Positions 22,582 through 34,167 of a stretch of 64,000 nucleotides of DNA are shown here, piece after piece. The stretch lies in the NCBI GenBank assembly GCA_951394405.1, contig OX596338.1, positions 3,720,001 to 3,784,000 of the forward strand, in the 5' to 3' direction. Below the pieces are notes generated by a model. The model did no database searches, was not told where the DNA came from, and saw only the letters and a program-made list of their open reading frames with translations. Position numbers and translations under genes: made by a program. Source of the stretch: Coprinellus micaceus (Eukaryota > Basidiomycota > Agaricomycetes > Agaricales > Psathyrellaceae). Positions within the stretch are counted from its first letter, which is position 1. The number at the start of each line of letters is the position of its first letter.

Positions 22582-24591
22582 CTACTCGTCCACGTCCATG
22601 GACGTGGTTTCCGTGGGAGCTAAGCTGTCTTCCTTGTCAACCGCCGCCGCCGAACTTGAGTTCGGTACAGACGCAGCTCCCCTCCCACGAGGTCTTCCCC
22701 GCCCTCTACCACGTCCCCTCCCCCTCCCCCTCCCCCTTCTTGATGCGGGCGGACTATCCTCTTCCGAACTGCTTGTCGTGATATCAGACTCCTCGTCTTC
22801 CTCCTCCTCATCCTGCATGGTGGTATCGACAGAGGTTATTCCGACTCCTCTCCCTCTTCCCCGCCCACCGCGCGTCCCTCTGACTGGCGGCGCTCTTCCC
22901 CGCCTCGCGGTCTTTGCTCCGCGCGCTCTCGCCGCTCGCGATGGAGTGGCGCTGGCAGGCACATCATCCTGGTCATTGTCATTCTCCCCATCGAAAAACT
23001 CGTTCCGCGCCATTGTCCTCGTATTCCTTACCTCCCCTGCCTGACCCGATCCCCTCTCCTCATCCTTCTCCTCTGCAGTACGGTCTTCACTCGCCAGCAA
23101 GCCCTCTAAGTCCGGCGGTATCTCCTGCATCATCACGCTCGGCGCTCCTTGCAGGTAGCGCAGCTTCGTCTTGATTCCGATTTGTATCCGCTGTAGCGAT
23201 GCTGGTGAGTTCTGGTTCTCGACCTTTCCGGTGAGCGGTGGGTGGAGCTTCCACAGAGAGTCCTCGAAGAACGAGTCGTAAACTGTGCTGGGGAGTTCAT
23301 TGGGGACCGTATGTCCGACGAGTACGGAAGTCTCGTACGTCCAGCATCGGCTGACATTTTTAATCGTGTATCCTCCCCCACCGAGGACGAGCAGGGGTAC
23401 GCCGAACCTCCGCACAAAGTCGACGCACTCCCCGTGGCCAGCGATGGATAAGTTGAATGCACCGAGTCGATCGCAGCCAAGAGAGTCCGCGCCGCACTGC
23501 AGGACGATGGCTGAGGGGCGAAATGCCGTGACCGTGTCTTCAATGACGGACTTGAAAATTGTTTGGTACATGTCATCATCGATTCCGTCGAGCAAGGGGA
23601 CGTTCAAGCAGAAGTGCTTCCCAGCGCCTATGCCGTTGTCGTCGAGTTTTCCTGTCCCAGGGAAGAAATCACCCGTGTACTTATGGAACGAGCAGGTCAT
23701 GACGCGGTTGGTGTGGTAGAATGCGAGCTCTACACCATCGCCGTGATGGATGTCGATGTCGATATACAATACGCGAGGGAAATACCTGAGCGCAATGGTC
23801 AGCGTTAGTCATCGAAAAAGCGTTTTCATGTCTATACCTCAGCATTTCGAGGATGGCAAGCACAATGTCGTTGACATAACAGAAGCCGCTTGCTTCGCCA
23901 CGTTTAGCGTGATGGAGTCCTCCAGACCAGTTGATGGCAATGTCCGTTGAACCCGCGCACAATTTGCGTGCCCCAGCAAGTGACGCCCCAGCGTACTGTT
24001 TACAAAAGTCATAGAGTCCTGAGAATATTGGACAATCCTCCACGCAGTTGAAGCCATCTATAATCTGTTTCATGGAGGCTTGATGCTGATTCTGTGGGGT
24101 CACTCTGCCATCCTTCATTGTGAACGCGCTGTAAACAAAGGCGAAGAGCAACGCTTACCGTTTGAGAAACTCGACGTAGTCGTGGTCGTGGTAGTTCTCT
24201 AGCTCCTCTCGCGTGGCAGGGCGAGGGTCGTACATAGTGTGTATCTGCTTATCCAAGCCATAGCCGAGGACGAGCGCGTTGGTTAGAGTTAAACGATGCG
24301 GTTTCATGGGATGTCTTTCCTGTTTGCATTTGGTCAGCCTATAGTTTCTTTAGAAGGCATGCCCTCTTACCCCATAGTGGTATGCCCCTACCCCTTTGGG
24401 AAAGTAGTAAGATACGATAGGGCGAGAGTGGGGCTATAAACGGTCATTTAGTCTTGATCACCATGTGGCCATCGACCTAAACACACGGTTATCCTCTCTG
24501 TTATGGGTTCCGCAGTTCCATATGGACCCCTTTCGGAGAAATATGGCTGCGAAGAGAATGTCAAAGTGGTTGCCTGTCCAGTGCGGACCAT
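22582..24591 (-). CDS. HOS2: HOS2-type class I histone deacetylase with RG-rich tail
   Basis: This is a zinc-dependent histone deacetylase, in yeast the catalytic subunit of the Set3 complex. Exons on the minus strand are 24487-24591, 24371-24433, 24159-24319, 23838-24104 and 22582-23785 (599 aa). [18 protein letters not shown] favours HOS2 over RPD3. Catalytic parts are [33 protein letters not shown] and [19 protein letters not shown]. After about residue 400 comes an acidic/Ser stretch and a tail of RG repeats not usual for this subfamily. The first exon ([10 protein letters not shown]...) is in phase but less certain than the rest. Confidence 0.9.
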
Positions 24592-24921
24592 GATTCAGAG
24601 TTTCAAGCGCAAGAATGTTCGTTAGGCTTGAATGTCTTGCAAACTGTGTCCAGACCGAGATTGTCGGTTGGAACTTCTTAGCAAAGCTCCTCAAACCGGT
24701 CCTAAGTAACCTACCTGACTGGGGGATCAGAGAATGGCTGAAATATCGAGATTCTCGAAAGTGGGGAGGTGAGGGAGAGACAAGTTGCGAACTTAGCGCT
24801 TACCTCGATTCTGCCGCGCGGCAATGTCCACAATTCAAGCTCCGCGTTCCCACCAGGCAATGACGACCACAAGACAACGCAACGCGAATCTCATACTTTA
24901 ACCACGACCACCACATTCTCG
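24592..24921. promoter_or_regulatory. Divergent promoter of HOS2 and PER1
   Basis: The 330 bp between two divergently transcribed start codons must hold both promoters. No TATA box is clear on either side. Confidence 0.45.
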
Positions 24922-26013
24922 ATGACCTACATTCGCCCCCTCTCATGTCTCGCGATTCTTCTGGTTGCCATAGCCCTGGTAGCAGCATCCTCTGGTGACC
25001 GCGCACGTGAATTCGGGGACTGCGTTGTGACTTGCCAATCGGAACGATGCGAGCAATTTGAGTCCCTCAAGTCGCTATCGCTCAAAATGACGCGTTGGAC
25101 TTGTAAAGATGACTGCAAGTATATTTGCATGCACGATATTACGGACCAAGCTGTCGCAACAGGGAGGGGGGTTCAACAATACTACGGGAAATGGCCGTTC
25201 TGGAGATTTGCTGGGATGCAGGAACCGGCCTCAGTGATGTTCTCGCTGTTGAACTTCTGGTCGCACTTCATTGGATACAAGCAAGTACGGAGAAGGCTCT
25301 TGGCCTCTCACCCGATGAGGCCGTTCTATCTGCTGTGGTCGATTGTCAGCATGAATGCGTGGTTTTGGTCTGCGATCTTCCATACGCGAGGTGTGTTCGT
25401 TCCGGTCATTGAAAGGTGGTGTGTAACTAACGACCAATTTATAGATCTGCCAATCACCGAAAAGCTAGACTACTTCTCAGCTGCTTTGGCCATTTTAAAC
25501 GCGCTCTACTACACCGTCATCCGTCTTTTCCACCTCTACCCACCACCCCGTCCCAAATTGACCACTGCCCCAGCGTTTCATGCCTTCCCCAAACTCCCCA
25601 CCCTGCTCTCGGTCGGGGTCTATTCTGCCCATATCTACTACCTAACCTCTGGACCTCGATTCGACTACACTTACAACACCGTCTTCAATCTCATCCTCGG
25701 CCTGCTGCACAATCTCTTCTGGACACTCTACGCACTCCCATCTGGGCTGTCCCTCCTCACCTTCCGCTTTCCCAACCGCCCCAAGGTGTATCGCCCTTCG
25801 TTTGCCTCTAAGGCTGGACTTTTCGTGGCTTTGACCACGGCTGCTACCGCCCTGGAGCTTTTCGATTTTCCACCATGGGCACGGGTAGTTGACGCCCATG
25901 CGCTTTGGCATGCCGCTACTGCCCCTATTGCGTACTTTTGGTACCAGTTTTTGATTGAGGACTCGCTGGATCAGAGTTGGCGAGAGCCTCTCCTGCGCGA
26001 GCACCTCAAGTAA
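24922..26013 (+). CDS. PER1: PER1/PGAP3-like GPI-lipid remodelling protein
   Basis: PER1 removes the sn-2 acyl chain of GPI anchors in the ER. Exons 24922-25390 and 25445-26013 give 345 aa. The protein has a signal peptide (residues about 1-22), a luminal Cys-rich N-terminus (DCVVTCQSERC... WTCKDDCKYICMH), and multiple membrane spans with the family motifs QYYGKWPFWR, SMNAWFWSAIFHTRD, TEKLDYFSA and DAHALWHAATAP. The intron is 54 nt and in frame, so the gene can be read through without a stop. It is still an intron, because HTR joins directly to DLPITEKL in the family and a CTAAC branch site precedes the 3' AG. Confidence 0.93.
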   Translation: MTYIRPLSCLAILLVAIALVAASSGDRAREFGDCVVTCQSERCEQFESLKSLSLKMTRWTCKDDCKYICMHDITDQAVATGRGVQQYYGKWPFWRFAGMQEPASVMFSLLNFWSHFIGYKQVRRRLLASHPMRPFYLLWSIVSMNAWFWSAIFHTRGVFVPVIERWCVTNDQFIDLPITEKLDYFSAALAILNALYYTVIRLFHLYPPPRPKLTTAPAFHAFPKLPTLLSVGVYSAHIYYLTSGPRFDYTYNTVFNLILGLLHNLFWTLYALPSGLSLLTFRFPNRPKVYRPSFASKAGLFVALTTAATALELFDFPPWARVVDAHALWHAATAPIAYFWYQFLIEDSLDQSWREPLLREHLK

Positions 26014-26251
26014 TCCCCTGTATACCTAAGGTATGAACCACTATACCGCAAAACTCAATACCTACCCAAGGAGTTGACGTCTTTCAAGTAGTTTACCTAC
26101 CGACGCCGACACTCGAACCCCTAACACCCCTCGCGATGGTAAGATGGGCGAACTCTCTGGATGCCCATGGGCGCATAGTAATCGCGAGAGAGTGGGCCAC
26201 ACTACGAGGGCGAAACGGCTACGCTGAAGAAAATGTCTATGAACATGGTTT

Positions 26252-28383
26252 CTATTGGCATCTAAACCCTTCCGCGTCCATGAGTCCTCCGGACAATAGG
26301 TGAGTGACCGACCGCCCAGGAGGCCTGAAGCAATGGTCGAAACTGTAGGCCCCCTCATCGTGGTCTTGCATATTCCACTCCTTCTCATCCGCATAGTTCT
26401 GTTCGCTTGGAACGGTCCATCCATTGGCCCGACAGAATCTCAAGATGCCGTCTCTCCAGTTCGAACATGCGGGTGTGCATTCATCGTCGTCGAGGCCGTC
26501 GCTTTCGCACTAGGAAAATCGAGAGTGAGATCGATTCAAGGCGGTGGGGATGGCAATAGGCACTTACATCACCGTGTACATGCTTGAAAAGGTCAGATAT
26601 ATTCTCATGGGCACTATCCGGCTGCGCCCTCACGATGGTACCTGTCCACCATGTCGAGTCGCAACTGGCAAGAATTTTGTTCACGTTGAAGCGATCGGGA
26701 CCGCCAACCAGAACGACGTTTATCCAGCCGTATAGGTTTGTCACGAAATGAGAAAGGAAGCTGTCCAACTCCGACTGCGAGAGCTGAACGGGAGGCCTTT
26801 TATCTGAGGGCGCGCACGCAAGATGACCATCCAATTATCAGCACGAAGACGACGAGTGGGGTTGAAGGGAGGGACCTACTTTTAAGCACAGCTAGATAGC
26901 TTCGACGAACCAGCCGCTCGGCATCTCCGCCTCCAGAAAAGCAACCCCGTTGGAAGTCGAGAAGGAAATCCACTAAGGATTTGTGGTAGATGCGGTACGG
27001 CTCCTCGTCCAAGATGGGGGTGCATATCAACGAAGATAGACATCCCAACAGGTGCTCAGCTTCGCCTGGTCTACGTTCAAGTAGCTGTCTGCAGTAGAGA
27101 GCGGGCACTTCTGCAAGGTAGGCCATGTTGGTGTCGCTCAGCAACATGATCCATTCGGCTGCCAAAGTTGGATCCGGGCTGGAGTTGAGGATGTGGGTGT
27201 ACAGGGAGTCGAGGGCTGCGAAGGGGTTGCTGGTGGCGCCTTCAGCTGGTCGCAACCCGAGAACACGATCTAGCTGGTGAGGGGGAGTATTGGATCCATC
27301 TTGAAGAAAGCGGATTATGGTGGAGGCGTATATGAATTGCTCAGAAGCGTTGTACACCAACGTTCTGATAGCATCTTCGGGGGGCCAGGACGAGGGGAGG
27401 TGATACCGTCTCCGTATATCGGAGAATTTGCTCCTGAGAAATAGCTCGATGTCGTCGGCAGGTTCGTACTTGTCATCGAGGAATAGGTCAAGCGTGACGT
27501 TCTTGGCTTGCCGGGTAGCGAAGAACTCTCGTATCCCGCGCTCCGGCCGACTGAAGATGAGGATACGGAAGGGGAACGAGGGGCGACTAATCACATAGAG
27601 GAGTGCGGATAGCACTTCGACCTGGTCGGCCTCGTTCTGCCGAAGCGCTTTCTGTCGATCGAGCTGACTTGAGTCGCTGCTTTCTATCTCGTCGAGGCCG
27701 TCGATGATGATAATTTGTTGGGTGATGGTGATGTGGGGTGAACCTTGGGTGTGAAGGTTTTGGAAAGGCTGCAGTAAGAGGACCCGGCATTGGTCCTTCA
27801 GCCGCTTCCGGAAGACGGTAGGATCTCTTTCAATCGAAGATAAGATCGCCTTTCGTACCAAGCCGGTACTGTCGTTTTGCATGAGCTGGTAAGCCAGGGT
27901 GGGGATTACAAACCGTTTCGAGCGCCGTTTTTGCGACCCAGAGAACGATGAGCAGAAGAAGCTTCCGGCAAGTAAGCCGCGCTCCTCGCATTCCTCCGCG
28001 ACCGTGCCTGCGATCGCGGTCTTTCCACATCCTGCGGGGCCTGACATCCAGAGTATCTTCTTCGGCTCGGCCTCTCCGTCTCCATGCGTTATCCAGCTGA
28101 AGATGTCTTCCTGGACCGCCTTCCTCGTGTCAGGGTGGCACATTGGGGGGTCGCAGCGGTCATCGGAGTTATGCATGGCACATTCTGAGATGCTCTCTGA
28201 GAGCCCTGGATTTCACGCGCTTAGTGCTTTGCCGAATGCCAGAACGTGGCGCCAGAACTTACGCTGGAAAGCTTTGCTCAAGTCAGACTGTCCTCCAGTA
28301 TGGACGTGGTAACTCTGCGCGGAAATCAGGGTGTCGGCGTTGCTGACGAAGTGGTGGGCATCCTGAAAGAACGAGGATGACAT
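26252..28383 (-). CDS. NACHT/STAND-type ATPase, copy A (intact)
   Basis: Exons on the minus strand are 28263-28383, 26880-28205, 26568-26803 and 26252-26509 (646 aa). The N-terminal motif is FFQDAHHFVSNADTLISAQS. The NTPase core has Walker A GPAGCGKTA, Walker B IIIIDGLDE and FSRPERGIREFF, typical of NACHT/STAND proteins of basidiomycetes. A YHKSLVDFLLD block follows, as in many fungal NLR-like proteins. The last two exons encode a WINVVL...TWW stretch and a C-terminal module C-x9-C-x3-C-x2-W, LRFCRANGW, FDHCFRPPGRSVTHLL that I do not recognise. STAND proteins generally act as ligand-gated switches in defence or cell death; that role is inference here. Confidence 0.85.
27893..28103. repeat. 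211-bp tract identical to 30780-30990
   Basis: This part of copy A around Walker A is identical base for base to the matching part of copy B, while flanks differ. Confidence 0.9.
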
Positions 28384-28884
28384 GGTAATGGGAAAGAACA
28401 AAAAATGGCTTCTGGTGCTGTACATGTGAACTGGTGCGCACCTCGGTCGTCCTGCCAACGTGTACCATCGTGCATCAAAGCGGAGGCTAAATTATGCCAG
28501 TGGGCGCTTGTCCCAAACATCGTGCTCCAAGGCCTCGTTGAGGTCACAGTCCTCCCTGTGCCAATTGGTCCTAAATCAGTACGTATTTTTTCGGGGTTTC
28601 CTGACCTTCGTCTCTTTATGGGCCATCTATTGCACACACCCTGTGCCCCGTAGACCAGACAACTAATTTGCCATATTACTCCGATGTATATAGGAATATC
28701 TTTACGTGCGAGAGATAAGGTAACTACCTCAATGTAGCCCGAGAAATGAGTATCCTAAGCAAGTTTCATGAGACTCACTGCATTCTTACTATCGACGGTT
28801 GCTCCTCTTCCCTGGCCCGCTCCCCTGCTGCAGGCCCATTCCTTTCTCAAAGAAAAACGTCTACGAGCATACGTTCCATCGCGA
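28384..28884. other. Intergenic, promoter of copy A
   Basis: The segment near 28470-28570 is similar to that upstream of copy B (31370-31460), so the promoter was duplicated with the gene. It has GGGCGCTT at 28502-28509. No other gene. Confidence 0.55.
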
Positions 28885-29653
28885 TTAGACCTCCTCTGTG
28901 TCTATTTCATCCTCACTGTCCTCTTCACCCTCGTCACCCTCTTCACCCTCTTCATCTTCGTCCTCCCCATCCTCTTCACACAACAGATGGGCGACCGAAC
29001 GCCCGGGAGGTCGAAGGTAGTGATCGAATTCATAATACCCATCGTCGTTTCGGTCATTCCACTCCTTCTCCGCTAAGAAATGCTGTTGGCCTGGGATGGT
29101 CCACCCCCTTGAGCGGCAGAACTCCAAGATGCCGCCTCTCCAGTTCAGGCATCCTGGAGTACATTCAGGCACAAATAGGCACTAGGTTTATGCAACAGTT
29201 CGGATCTATGTCAAGGTGTAAGGGCAATAGACACTCACATCGTTGTGCACATGCTTGAATATTTCGCAGATGATTTCAACGGCGTCGTCTGTTGTCGTGA
29301 TTGCGTACAACCACCATGCCACGTCGCATTGGGCCAGTATAGCGTTCACTTCGGAGTAGTCCCCAAAGCCATCCATAACGAGTTCTATCCAGCCGTCCGT
29401 AGCACCCGACAAAAATTCTGAAAGAAAAATCTCCAATTCCGGCTGCGGGAGGGGGAGAAAAGGCATTTTATCTGGAAAAGTCATCATTCGATAATCAGCG
29501 GGGAGGTGATGATTTGAGTTAAGTGTCGGGGCCGTACCTTTCAGCACCCTGAGAAAGCTGTGACGGAGGAGGCGCTCAGGATCTCCTAAACCGGGGAAGG
29601 CCTTTCGGCCCCGTTCAAGGCTACGAAGAAATTGCGTCAGGGACGAGTGATGC

Positions 29654-29876
29654 TCAGTAAAAACGGGAAGTCACGTCTAGGGCACGGGGAGGTCACATTT
29701 ATCACAAAAAAACGTCTTTTAAGTCACCCCGTCAAAAGTGTCGTAATTTTGACCTCTGCTCGGGTTGTTGGAAGTCACCCACCAGTCACCCACCCGTCGC
29801 ATCGCGGTCTCGTCAAGGTCACCATCAGGTCCCAAATCGTTTTTTTGCGCAAACCGTGACTTCCCGTTTTTACTGA
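29654..29876. mobile_element. 223-bp TIR element (MULE-type MITE) inside copy B
   Basis: It has perfect 22-bp terminal inverted repeats (29654-29675 and 29855-29876, beginning TCAGTAAAAACG) flanked by a perfect 9-bp direct repeat GAGTGATGC (29645-29653 and 29877-29885). It has no coding capacity, so it moves only with a transposase supplied elsewhere. A 9-bp duplication is typical of Mutator-like elements; the superfamily assignment rests only on that length. Confidence 0.92.
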
Positions 29877-30779
29877 GAGTGATGCATGACATACGGTTCT
29901 TCATCCGAAGTGGGGGTGTGTATTAATGAGGACAAGCCTCCGAGAAGGTGCTCAGCCTCTCCTGGGCGGCGTTCGAGGAGCTGCCTGCAGTACAACGCGG
30001 GCGAATCTCCGAGCCAAGCCGTACCAGTATGGAGCGACAAGATCCACTCTGCTGCCAGGGTGGGGTTCGGGCTGGAATTGAGGATGTGGGTGTAAAGGGA
30101 ATCGAGGGTTGCGAAAGGGTCCCCACTGGTGGCTTCTCCGTACTTCAAGCGGAGAATGCAATCCAGCTGATAGGCGGGAGTATCGGAGCCATCTTGAAGG
30201 AAGCGGACGACGGTGGCGGCGTATATGAACTGCCCGGATGCCTTTCCCACCAACTCCCGGATAACATCTTCGGTTGGCCAGGACGAAGGTAGGTGGTATC
30301 GGCGCCGTATATCTGCGAATTTGCTCCGGAGGAACAATTCGATGTCGTCGTCAGGTTCGTATTCGTCATCGAGGAACAGCTCGAGTGTGATGCCCTTCGC
30401 TGGCTGGGCTGCGAAAAACTCTCGTATCCCGCGTTCCGGCCGACTGAAGATAAAAATACGGAAGGGGAACGCAGGGTGGTGGATCGCTTGGAGGAGCGCA
30501 GATAACACTTCGACCTGGTCGGCCTCGTTCTCCTGAAGCGCTTTCTGCCGATCAAGCTGTCTTGAGTCGCTGCTTTCTATCTCGTCGAGGCCGTCGATGA
30601 TGATGATTTGTTGGGTGATGTGGGGTGAACCCTGGGCGTGAAGATTTTGGAAAGGCTGTAGTAAGAGGACTCGGCATTGGTCCTTCAGCCGCTTCCGGAA
30701 GACGGTAGGATCTCTTTCAATCGAAGATAGGATCGCCATTCGTACCACACCAGTACCGTCGTTTTGCATGAGCTGGTAC

Positions 30780-30990
30780 GCCAGGGTGGGGATTACAAAC
30801 CGTTTCGAGCGCCGTTTTTGCGACCCAGAGAACGATGAGCAGAAGAAGCTTCCGGCAAGTAAGCCGCGCTCCTCGCATTCCTCCGCGACCGTGCCTGCGA
30901 TCGCGGTCTTTCCACATCCTGCGGGGCCTGACATCCAGAGTATCTTCTTCGGCTCGGCCTCTCCGTCTCCATGCGTTATCCAGCTGAAGA
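30780..30990. repeat. 211-bp tract identical to 27893-28103
   Basis: Counterpart in copy B of the identical tract in copy A. Confidence 0.9.
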
Positions 30991-31323
30991 CGTCCTCTTG
31001 GACCGCTTTCCTGGTCTCAGGGTGGCACATCGGTGGGTCGCAACGCTCATCGGAGTTGTGCATGGCCCCTTCTGAGATGTTCTCTTGAAGCACTGTACCG
31101 GATCCGCCCAAGATCAACATCGTATCGGTAGTGAGGAATGCGGAGGGCGTACGCTGGAATGCATTGCCCGAGCCGGATGCGCCTCCGTTATGGACGTGGT
31201 AGCTCTGAGCGGAAATCAAGGTATCGGCATTACTAACGAAGTGGTGAGCATTCTGAAAGAACGAGGACGACATGGCGATGGGAAGGAACGAAGATGGGCG
31301 GTGCTGCCTTGCACATCTCGGTC

Positions 31324-31344
31324 GTGTGTGTGTGTGTGTGTGTG
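31324..31344. repeat. (GT)n microsatellite
   Basis: About ten GT units just upstream of the copy B start codon, probably in its 5' untranslated region. Confidence 0.9.
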
Positions 31345-32086
31345 CCAGTGTGTGTTCTCCTGCCACGTGCATCACATTGAAGCGGAGGCTAAATTATGGG
31401 CGCTTATCCGAAACGTCGTGTTCCGGGGCTTGCTGAGGCTATAGTCCTGCTTATGCCAATCGTCACCTGGGGAGTATATGCCTTATATGGCGCTGCCTCT
31501 CGTTGCCAGCTTTGAGACTGGCTTTATGCGTCCGAGTGTAGCTGAAGGGCCTGAAGTTGCCACTTGAGGCCGGTCTCATTTTTGACACGCTGTCGCTCCC
31601 GTTATGAATACGGATGGCCCCCCTCCCCCCCATGAGAGGTGGTCGGCGCCCCAAAAGAAGGGAGTGGGATAGTTAAAAGAACGCTGGTGCTGGGCCGTTG
31701 CAGGGCTTCTCCAATTTGAGTATGAGCCCAAGGTTGAATCCGCGCAGGTCTCCATGACACCATTCGAAGCGATGCCTCATGTCGGACCTTTCACCGCTGT
31801 TTGACGCTTTCCAGTATTTTAGCTAGCGCTTGCTTGAAGCTCGCGCTCAAGCCCAGGTCTCTTGCCTCGAGAGGGGGAAGCGTATATCGCGCACCCGCCT
31901 CCCATCGGACCTGCTTGAAACTATGGCTTGTCTTTGATTCCATTTCGGAACCCGAATTGTCGGAATCTGGTATGGTATGCCCCTCTCATAATAAAACGTC
32001 GATTTTTTTTTGCCCCTCTACTCCCAACCTCGCGGGATGCCCCAGCTACGTATTAAAACGGGCGCCAGTTTGGCTCAGCGGCTCAT
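31345..32086. other. Intergenic, copy B promoter and 3' side of next gene
   Basis: The proximal part resembles the copy A promoter and has GGGCGCTT at 31398-31405. The rest shows no gene. Confidence 0.5.
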
Positions 32087-33110
32087 TCAGGCACGCCTCG
32101 CACCTTTATTTGCTCGAGCAGGAGCCTTGGGTGCCCTAGTCTTGATGCTAGGCTCGGTAGCCTTCCTTGGTACCTTCTGTAAAGCCGTGTGTGAGCTTTG
32201 GTTGACACTGACGGTAGTTTTCCGCACGACGTACCTTCAGTGTTGCAGATTTCGCGACTGAAGCTACTTTACCCCCACCGGATGACTTCTTCGCAGTGAG
32301 CTTTCGCTGGACTGGCCTTTTGGCGGTACGTTTTGCCGGGGGCTTTGTCCTTACTCCGCCTGGCCCCTTAGGTTTCTGCCCTAAAAATGGCTTCTTCGCT
32401 GTGGATTTTGCGGGGGGTCCTCGAGAGTTTGGCTTTCCTGGGGCACCATTCACAGCATGAAGCCCTCTAATTCTTGTTGACTGACCAGCTGGAGGGTTAG
32501 ATTCATCTTGTTGCATCACCCCGGCGATTGAAGGCGCGCCATTTTGTTCTAAGCGCGCAGATCCTCCGGAGTTTCCGGATGTACTTCCGCTTTGGCTTCC
32601 ACCAGCCTGCTATGTCGGTTCTGTTCAACTCTTTCCTTCCTTAAGCTGGATTGATACGTACCGCTCCGGATCCATTGGGTATCATCGGCTGGCTTTGAGG
32701 CGGATACGTATTGCTGGGGTCACGGATCGTCTCCGCGGAAGGTCCCTACCATCGTGCAGACCAAAGTTCGTGAGTCTGAGGTCAGGACTTTCAGGGGTAG
32801 ATATCAATGCAACTCACGCGCTGGGGAACACCTGACTCGCTGATGACTGTCAGGTCGGAAATGCGTGGCGGTTGGGGCGGTGGCGCGTTACTGTTGCGTC
32901 CTAGGCACCACCAGCTGCCGATGCAACGGCGACGGAGGTCCAGGGCGTTGGCGCTATCAGTGGTATGAAGACCACGGGCTACCAATGCCTGCACCCGAGA
33001 GTCTGCATTGATATCCAAAGAAGCGAAGCGAGCGCACGAACCACAGGAGCCGCAAGGGCGTGTAGCGCAACGGAAAGCAGAATAGAGCTGGTAAGGTGAT
33101 TGAGGATCAT
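32087..33110 (-). CDS. Predicted secreted protein with very basic C-terminus
   Basis: The family is not recognised. Exons on the minus strand are 33038-33110, 32818-32978, 32662-32745, 32235-32609 and 32087-32176, joining in phase to 260 aa. The start MILNHLTSSILLSVALHALA looks like a signal peptide. A Cys pair with aromatic residues (RRCIGSWWCLGR) and a Pro/Gly/Ser-rich middle follow. From about residue 145 the chain is rich in Lys, Arg, Ala and Pro (for example PPAKRTAKRPVQRKLTAKK), like a histone H1 tail. The joins of exons 2 to 5 are well supported by phase and the basic frame. The exon 1 to 2 join, and so the signal peptide, is the weakest step. Confidence 0.6.
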
Positions 33111-34167
33111 GATGTTCAGCGATTAGCTTTGGTTAAAATGAGAGCAAATTGGTTTGTTGGAGTCGAAGCTGTCAAGTTAGGATAGCCAGCTTAGCTCGGT
33201 GAGTGCGGGGTAACTAGAAAGCTCACATGTGTACAGTAGAGGATGAGACCTGCGCTGCGGGTTCAAAGTGCTTGGCCAGGCCGGCTTTTAAGGACATCGT
33301 CGGCTTGTAGGCGCGTGTGGGTGCGCTGTAGTGACACCGGACACAGGGGGATCAAGGCCTGCACAGCGATCATCGCGTTTTCGAATGGCAACATTGCGAT
33401 ATGCCTCGTCGCATAGTTAGTTTATGGGTGCATCTTTGATTCGGACGTCCACACGGTGGGCCAGCTGTGCGGGAAAGCTCTGCAGTGCACTACTCTTAGC
33501 GGTAGAGGGGAGTTTCATTGACAGCCGTTCAGGTAGATTGGGGACACCCACAATGCGCAGTGCGGCCCGACTGATCATCGTACACTCATGGCTTACTTTC
33601 AATCGGTGAGGCTCGCAGGTGGATCTCGACTGCCCAGAAATATCCACCGAGCCAGAGTAGACTCCCCGTTAGCGCGCTGATTAGTCTCCATACAACGCGG
33701 ATATGCGCTCACCTCATGCCCTTTAATTCCACCCCGCTCAGATCTGCAAGCTCACCACTGTGCTTGCTACTCCATCGCACGTCGGATCGTCCCCTGCCTG
33801 CTCCGCTCCACTTCTGATGCAGTCAACTCCCCAACGTTCACAGCGCAATCGTGCTTCCCGAAAGATTAAATACACAAAATAAATACAGAAAACCCCTCAA
33901 TGGATAGCTTTTATGTGCGTGCCGTCCGACGTCTAGAGGTAGGGGTATCTAGTCTACTTCCATAATAGAGGTGTCAATTACTTCAACATCGCAGCGGCCA
34001 TCCCGGTGGGGTGACACCCAGCCGCGAAACACCTTTCGTCACGACTTGCGACACATAGTGTTTCACCTCTTTCCATCGCATGCCATCACGAGGTCCAGTA
34101 CTGAGCGCTACTTGCCCCATCACGCATTCCTCATCGGTGCGTGATACATCACAGTTTTACATCATGG
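33111..34167. other. 1-kb gap without a supported gene
   Basis: Short frames only (longest about 76 codons), no motif. It includes the promoter of the basic secreted protein and the 3' side of the SLC41 gene. Confidence 0.5.

Larger units (their letters stand above)
28885..31273 (-). pseudogene. NACHT/STAND-type ATPase, copy B, broken by a transposon
   Basis: Exons on the minus strand are 31153-31273, 31092-29877 continuing at 29644-29538, 29239-29471 and 28885-29181. The coding frame is open from the ATG to the insertion at 29654-29876, where the element's inverted repeat supplies an immediate TAA (29872-29870). Counting one copy of the 9-bp duplication, the frame on the far side continues correctly to the C-terminal module (C-x5-C-x3-C-x2-W, LEFCRSRGW, FDHYLRPPGRSV). 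Apart from the insertion I see no other damage, so the break is likely recent. The C-terminus ends in a Glu/Asp-rich tail unlike that of A. A product truncated at the TAA would keep the N-motif and the ATPase core. Confidence 0.87.

Noticed and set aside
25391..25444. Reading PER1 as a single exon
   Set aside because: The 54 nt are in frame without stops, but they break a conserved block and have donor, CTAAC branch site and acceptor.
29654..29876. The MITE as an introner that is spliced out (GTAAAA at one end, TTTTTACTGAG at the other)
   Set aside because: Splicing these sites would leave 11 extra bases and a frameshift to a stop, so no functional message would result.
31274..31375. N-terminal extension of NACHT copy B encoding Thr-His repeats
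   Set aside because: It is read from the GT microsatellite; the other copies start at the later ATG.
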